DNA from: Actinomycetota bacterium
GTDB lineage: Bacteria > Actinomycetota > Thermoleophilia > UBA2241
DNA length: 8,004 nucleotides
Assembly: GCA_012719015.1 (NCBI GenBank)
Contig: JAAYBE010000109.1
Span: 1 to 8,004, forward strand
Direction of reading: 5' to 3'
A program made the translations under genes and the position numbers. Below, piece after piece: positions 6,559-8,004 of this stretch (position 1 is the stretch's first letter; the number at the start of each line of letters is the position of its first letter). The notes beneath the pieces were generated by a model. That model was not told the origin of the DNA and searched no databases. It was given only the letters and a program-made list of their open reading frames with translations.

Positions 6559-6601
6559 CGGACTACCCCCGCAGGGGTAGCCGTCCGACGGCAGGGCCGT
6601 C
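6559..6601 (-). terminator. Tandem hairpins after the response regulator gene
   Basis: In transcription order, GACGGC/GCCGTC (6587-6601, 6-bp stem, 3-nt loop) is followed by CTACCCC/GGGGTAG (6563-6580, perfect 7-bp stem, 4-nt loop). The second can extend outward through CGGA (6559-6562) and TCCG (6584-6587) with a small bulge. They begin about 30 nt past the regulator stop codon. There is no T-run, as is common in GC-rich genomes. The second dyad also looks like a metal-sensor (CsoR-type) operator, see findings. Confidence 0.45.
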
Positions 6602-6631
6602 CCGGCCGTCAGCGTCCGGAGCCCATCGCGC

Positions 6632-7312
6632 TCACTCCTCCGGCGTCTCGCCCGGCCGCACGAGCCCTACCTCGTAGGCGAGGATCACGGCCTGGGTGCG
6701 GTCGTGCAGCCCCAGCTTGGAGAAGATCCGTTTGACGTGCGTCTTGACCGTGCCCTCGCTCAGGAAGAGGTGGGCCGCGATCTCCCCGTTGGCCATGCCG
6801 CGAGCCACCAGACCCAACACCTCGCGCTCGCGCCCAGTGAGATCGTCCAGCTCGCTGAGATCCCTCGCCGGCGCGGCCTCAGGACGCGCCCGGAACGTCT
6901 CGATGAGGCGCTGCGTCACGGAAGGAGCCAGCAGCGCCTCACCCGCCGCCACCACGCGGATGCCGGCGACCAGGTCCTCGGCCGGCGTGCGCTTGAGCAG
7001 GAACCCGCTCGCCCCCGCCCGCAGCGCCTCCCACACGTACTCGTCGAGATCGAACGTGGTGAGGATGACGACGCGCGAGCTGTCCTCGCGCCCCAGGGCG
7101 ACGATCTCGCGCGTCGCCTCGATGCCGTTCATGCCCGGCATCTGTACGTCCATCAGCACCACGTCCGGGTCGAGACGCCGGGTCAGCGCCACCGCCTCGG
7201 CGCCGTCGCCGGCCTCGCCGACGACCTCGATGTCGTCCTCGGCCTCGAGGATCAGGCGCAGCCCCGACCGGACCAGCTGTTCGTCGTCGGCCAGCACGAG
7301 TCGTACGGTCAT
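6632..7312 (-). CDS. Two-component response regulator, NarL/LuxR family
   Basis: This 226-residue cytoplasmic DNA-binding regulator is phosphorylated by the kinase encoded just upstream. The receiver domain (about 3-120) shows the acidic pair D9/D10, phosphoacceptor D55 in VVLMDVQMPGMNG, T85 in VVILTTFD and K107 in GFLLKRTP, so all catalytic residues are in place. A linker of about 35 residues leads to a LuxR-type helix-turn-helix at about 156-213. It begins LDDLTGREREVLGLVARGMANG in effect, and its recognition helix lies around SEGTVKTHVKRIFSKLGL. Length and order are standard for the family. The ATG overlaps the kinase stop by 4 nt and has a strong ribosome site (GGAGGGGAG, plus-strand 7313-7321) lying inside the kinase gene, so translation is coupled. 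Likely targets include the downstream Sensor-domain gene, which has a dyad before it, but this is not shown by the sequence. Confidence 0.97.
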   Translation of the reverse strand: MTVRLVLADDEQLVRSGLRLILEAEDDIEVVGEAGDGAEAVALTRRLDPDVVLMDVQMPGMNGIEATREIVALGREDSSRVVILTTFDLDEYVWEALRAGASGFLLKRTPAEDLVAGIRVVAAGEALLAPSVTQRLIETFRARPEAAPARDLSELDDLTGREREVLGLVARGMANGEIAAHLFLSEGTVKTHVKRIFSKLGLHDRTQAVILAYEVGLVRPGETPEE

Positions 7313-8004
7313 CTCCCCTCCGTTCCCTGTACATCGGACGTGCGCGGCAGCGGCAGCCGTACGCGGACGCCGAAGCCGCCCTCGGTGCGCGGGCCCGCCT
7401 CGAGCTCCCCGCGGAACGTCGCCACCCGCTCGCGCATGCCGAGCAGTCCGCGGCCACCGGCTGCGCTCGCGACGGTCGGCGTCACTCCTCTGCCGTCGTC
7501 GAGCACCTCGAGCGCCAACGCCTCGTCCTCGTAGCGCACGGTGACCGTGGCGCGCGCCTTGCCGGCGTGCTTGAGCGTGTTCGTGAGCGCCTCCTGGACG
7601 ATCCGGTAGGCGGAGAGGTCGAGGCTGGCGGGGAGCGCCCGGGGTTCCCCGTGCTGGACGAGCGTGACGGGCAGCCCGGCCTCGCGCACCTTCTCACACA
7701 GCGTCTCGAGCTGCGCCATACCGGGACTGACGTCACAGCTGGCCTCCTCGTCGGGGGCGCGCAGGATGCCGAGCATACGCTCGATGTCGCCGAGCGCCTG
7801 GCGCCCGGCCGACTCGATGGAACCGAGCGCCTCACGCGCCGCCTCCGGCCGCTTCTCGATCACGCGCTGAGCCGCCTCGGCGTGCAGGACCACGACGTTG
7901 AGGGCATGCCCCACGCTGTCGTGCAGCTCGCGCGCGAGGCGGGCCCGCTCCGCCGCGACGGCCTCGCGCGCGCGCGCCTCGCGGTCGGCCGCGAAGAGCG
8001 CCGC
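7309..8004 (-). CDS. Sensor histidine kinase, NarL-family (HisKA_3), N-terminus outside window
   Basis: The reading frame is open to the right edge, leaving 231 C-terminal residues visible; the GTG at 7914 is internal, not the start. Numbering from the edge, an Ala/Arg-rich helix leads to the H-box ERARLARELHDSVGHALN (19-36), with H28 as the phosphorylated histidine. This is the HisKA_3 dimerization form. The HATPase_c domain follows, with an N-box QEALTNTLKHA at 137-147 (N142), a G1 box DDGRG at 169-173 and a G2 box GRGLLGMRER at 184-193. It ends in RLPLPRTSDVQGTEGR and overlaps the response regulator by 4 nt (ATGA). The kinase autophosphorylates and passes phosphate to D55 of the regulator. 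Its input domain and membrane segments lie beyond the window, so the stimulus cannot be read here. Confidence 0.96.
   Translation of the reverse strand, partial: AALFAADREARAREAVAAERARLARELHDSVGHALNVVVLHAEAAQRVIEKRPEAAREALGSIESAGRQALGDIERMLGILRAPDEEASCDVSPGMAQLETLCEKVREAGLPVTLVQHGEPRALPASLDLSAYRIVQEALTNTLKHAGKARATVTVRYEDEALALEVLDDGRGVTPTVASAAGGRGLLGMRERVATFRGELEAGPRTEGGFGVRVRLPLPRTSDVQGTEGR

Noticed and set aside
7309..7914. Histidine kinase starting at GTG 7914
   Set aside because: The H-box residues ERARLARELHDS lie upstream of this GTG in the same frame, and the frame stays open to the window edge, so the true start is outside the window.

Overview
The window is about 8 kb of very GC-rich DNA (roughly 70 percent by eye). 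Every gene I can support lies on the minus strand, so transcription runs from high to low coordinates. The strong G/C bias at third codon positions, the NarL-type two-component pair, the stand-alone actinobacterial-type 'Sensor' membrane domain and the 10-TM FtsX-type transporter point to an Actinomycetota-like genome. The radical SAM gene is of a kind I associate with anaerobes, which would fit an anaerobic actinobacterial lineage. This placement is inference and is not proven by any marker gene here.

Layout in transcription order (right to left): a NarL-family histidine kinase cut by the right edge (7309-8004) overlaps its LuxR/NarL response regulator by 4 nt (6632-7312). A spacer of about 190 nt follows, with two hairpins (6559-6601) and a 16-nt near-palindrome (6464-6479) just upstream of the next start. 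Then come a membrane 'Sensor'-domain protein starting at TTG (5734-6441) and, 24 nt later, a membrane protein with four 17-residue beta-repeats (4375-5709). A 130-nt gap holds a hairpin and two perfect palindromes. It is followed by an ABC ATPase (3429-4244) that overlaps an FtsX/MacB-type permease (886-3432) by 4 nt. After a 174-nt spacer comes a radical SAM protein cut by the left edge (1-711).

Reading the middle as one system: the kinase and regulator could control a membrane sensor protein, a surface-exposed beta-solenoid membrane protein and a lipoprotein- or antibiotic-type transporter. This resembles cell-envelope stress modules of the Lia/Psp/Bce kind in logic, but the repeat protein and sensor protein do not match the standard parts. 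The functional link is inferred from gene order and from signals between the genes. The radical SAM gene looks like a separate unit.

Long open frames on the plus strand (for example 994-3465 and 4091-6094) are antisense shadows produced by the GC-rich codon bias and are not annotated.
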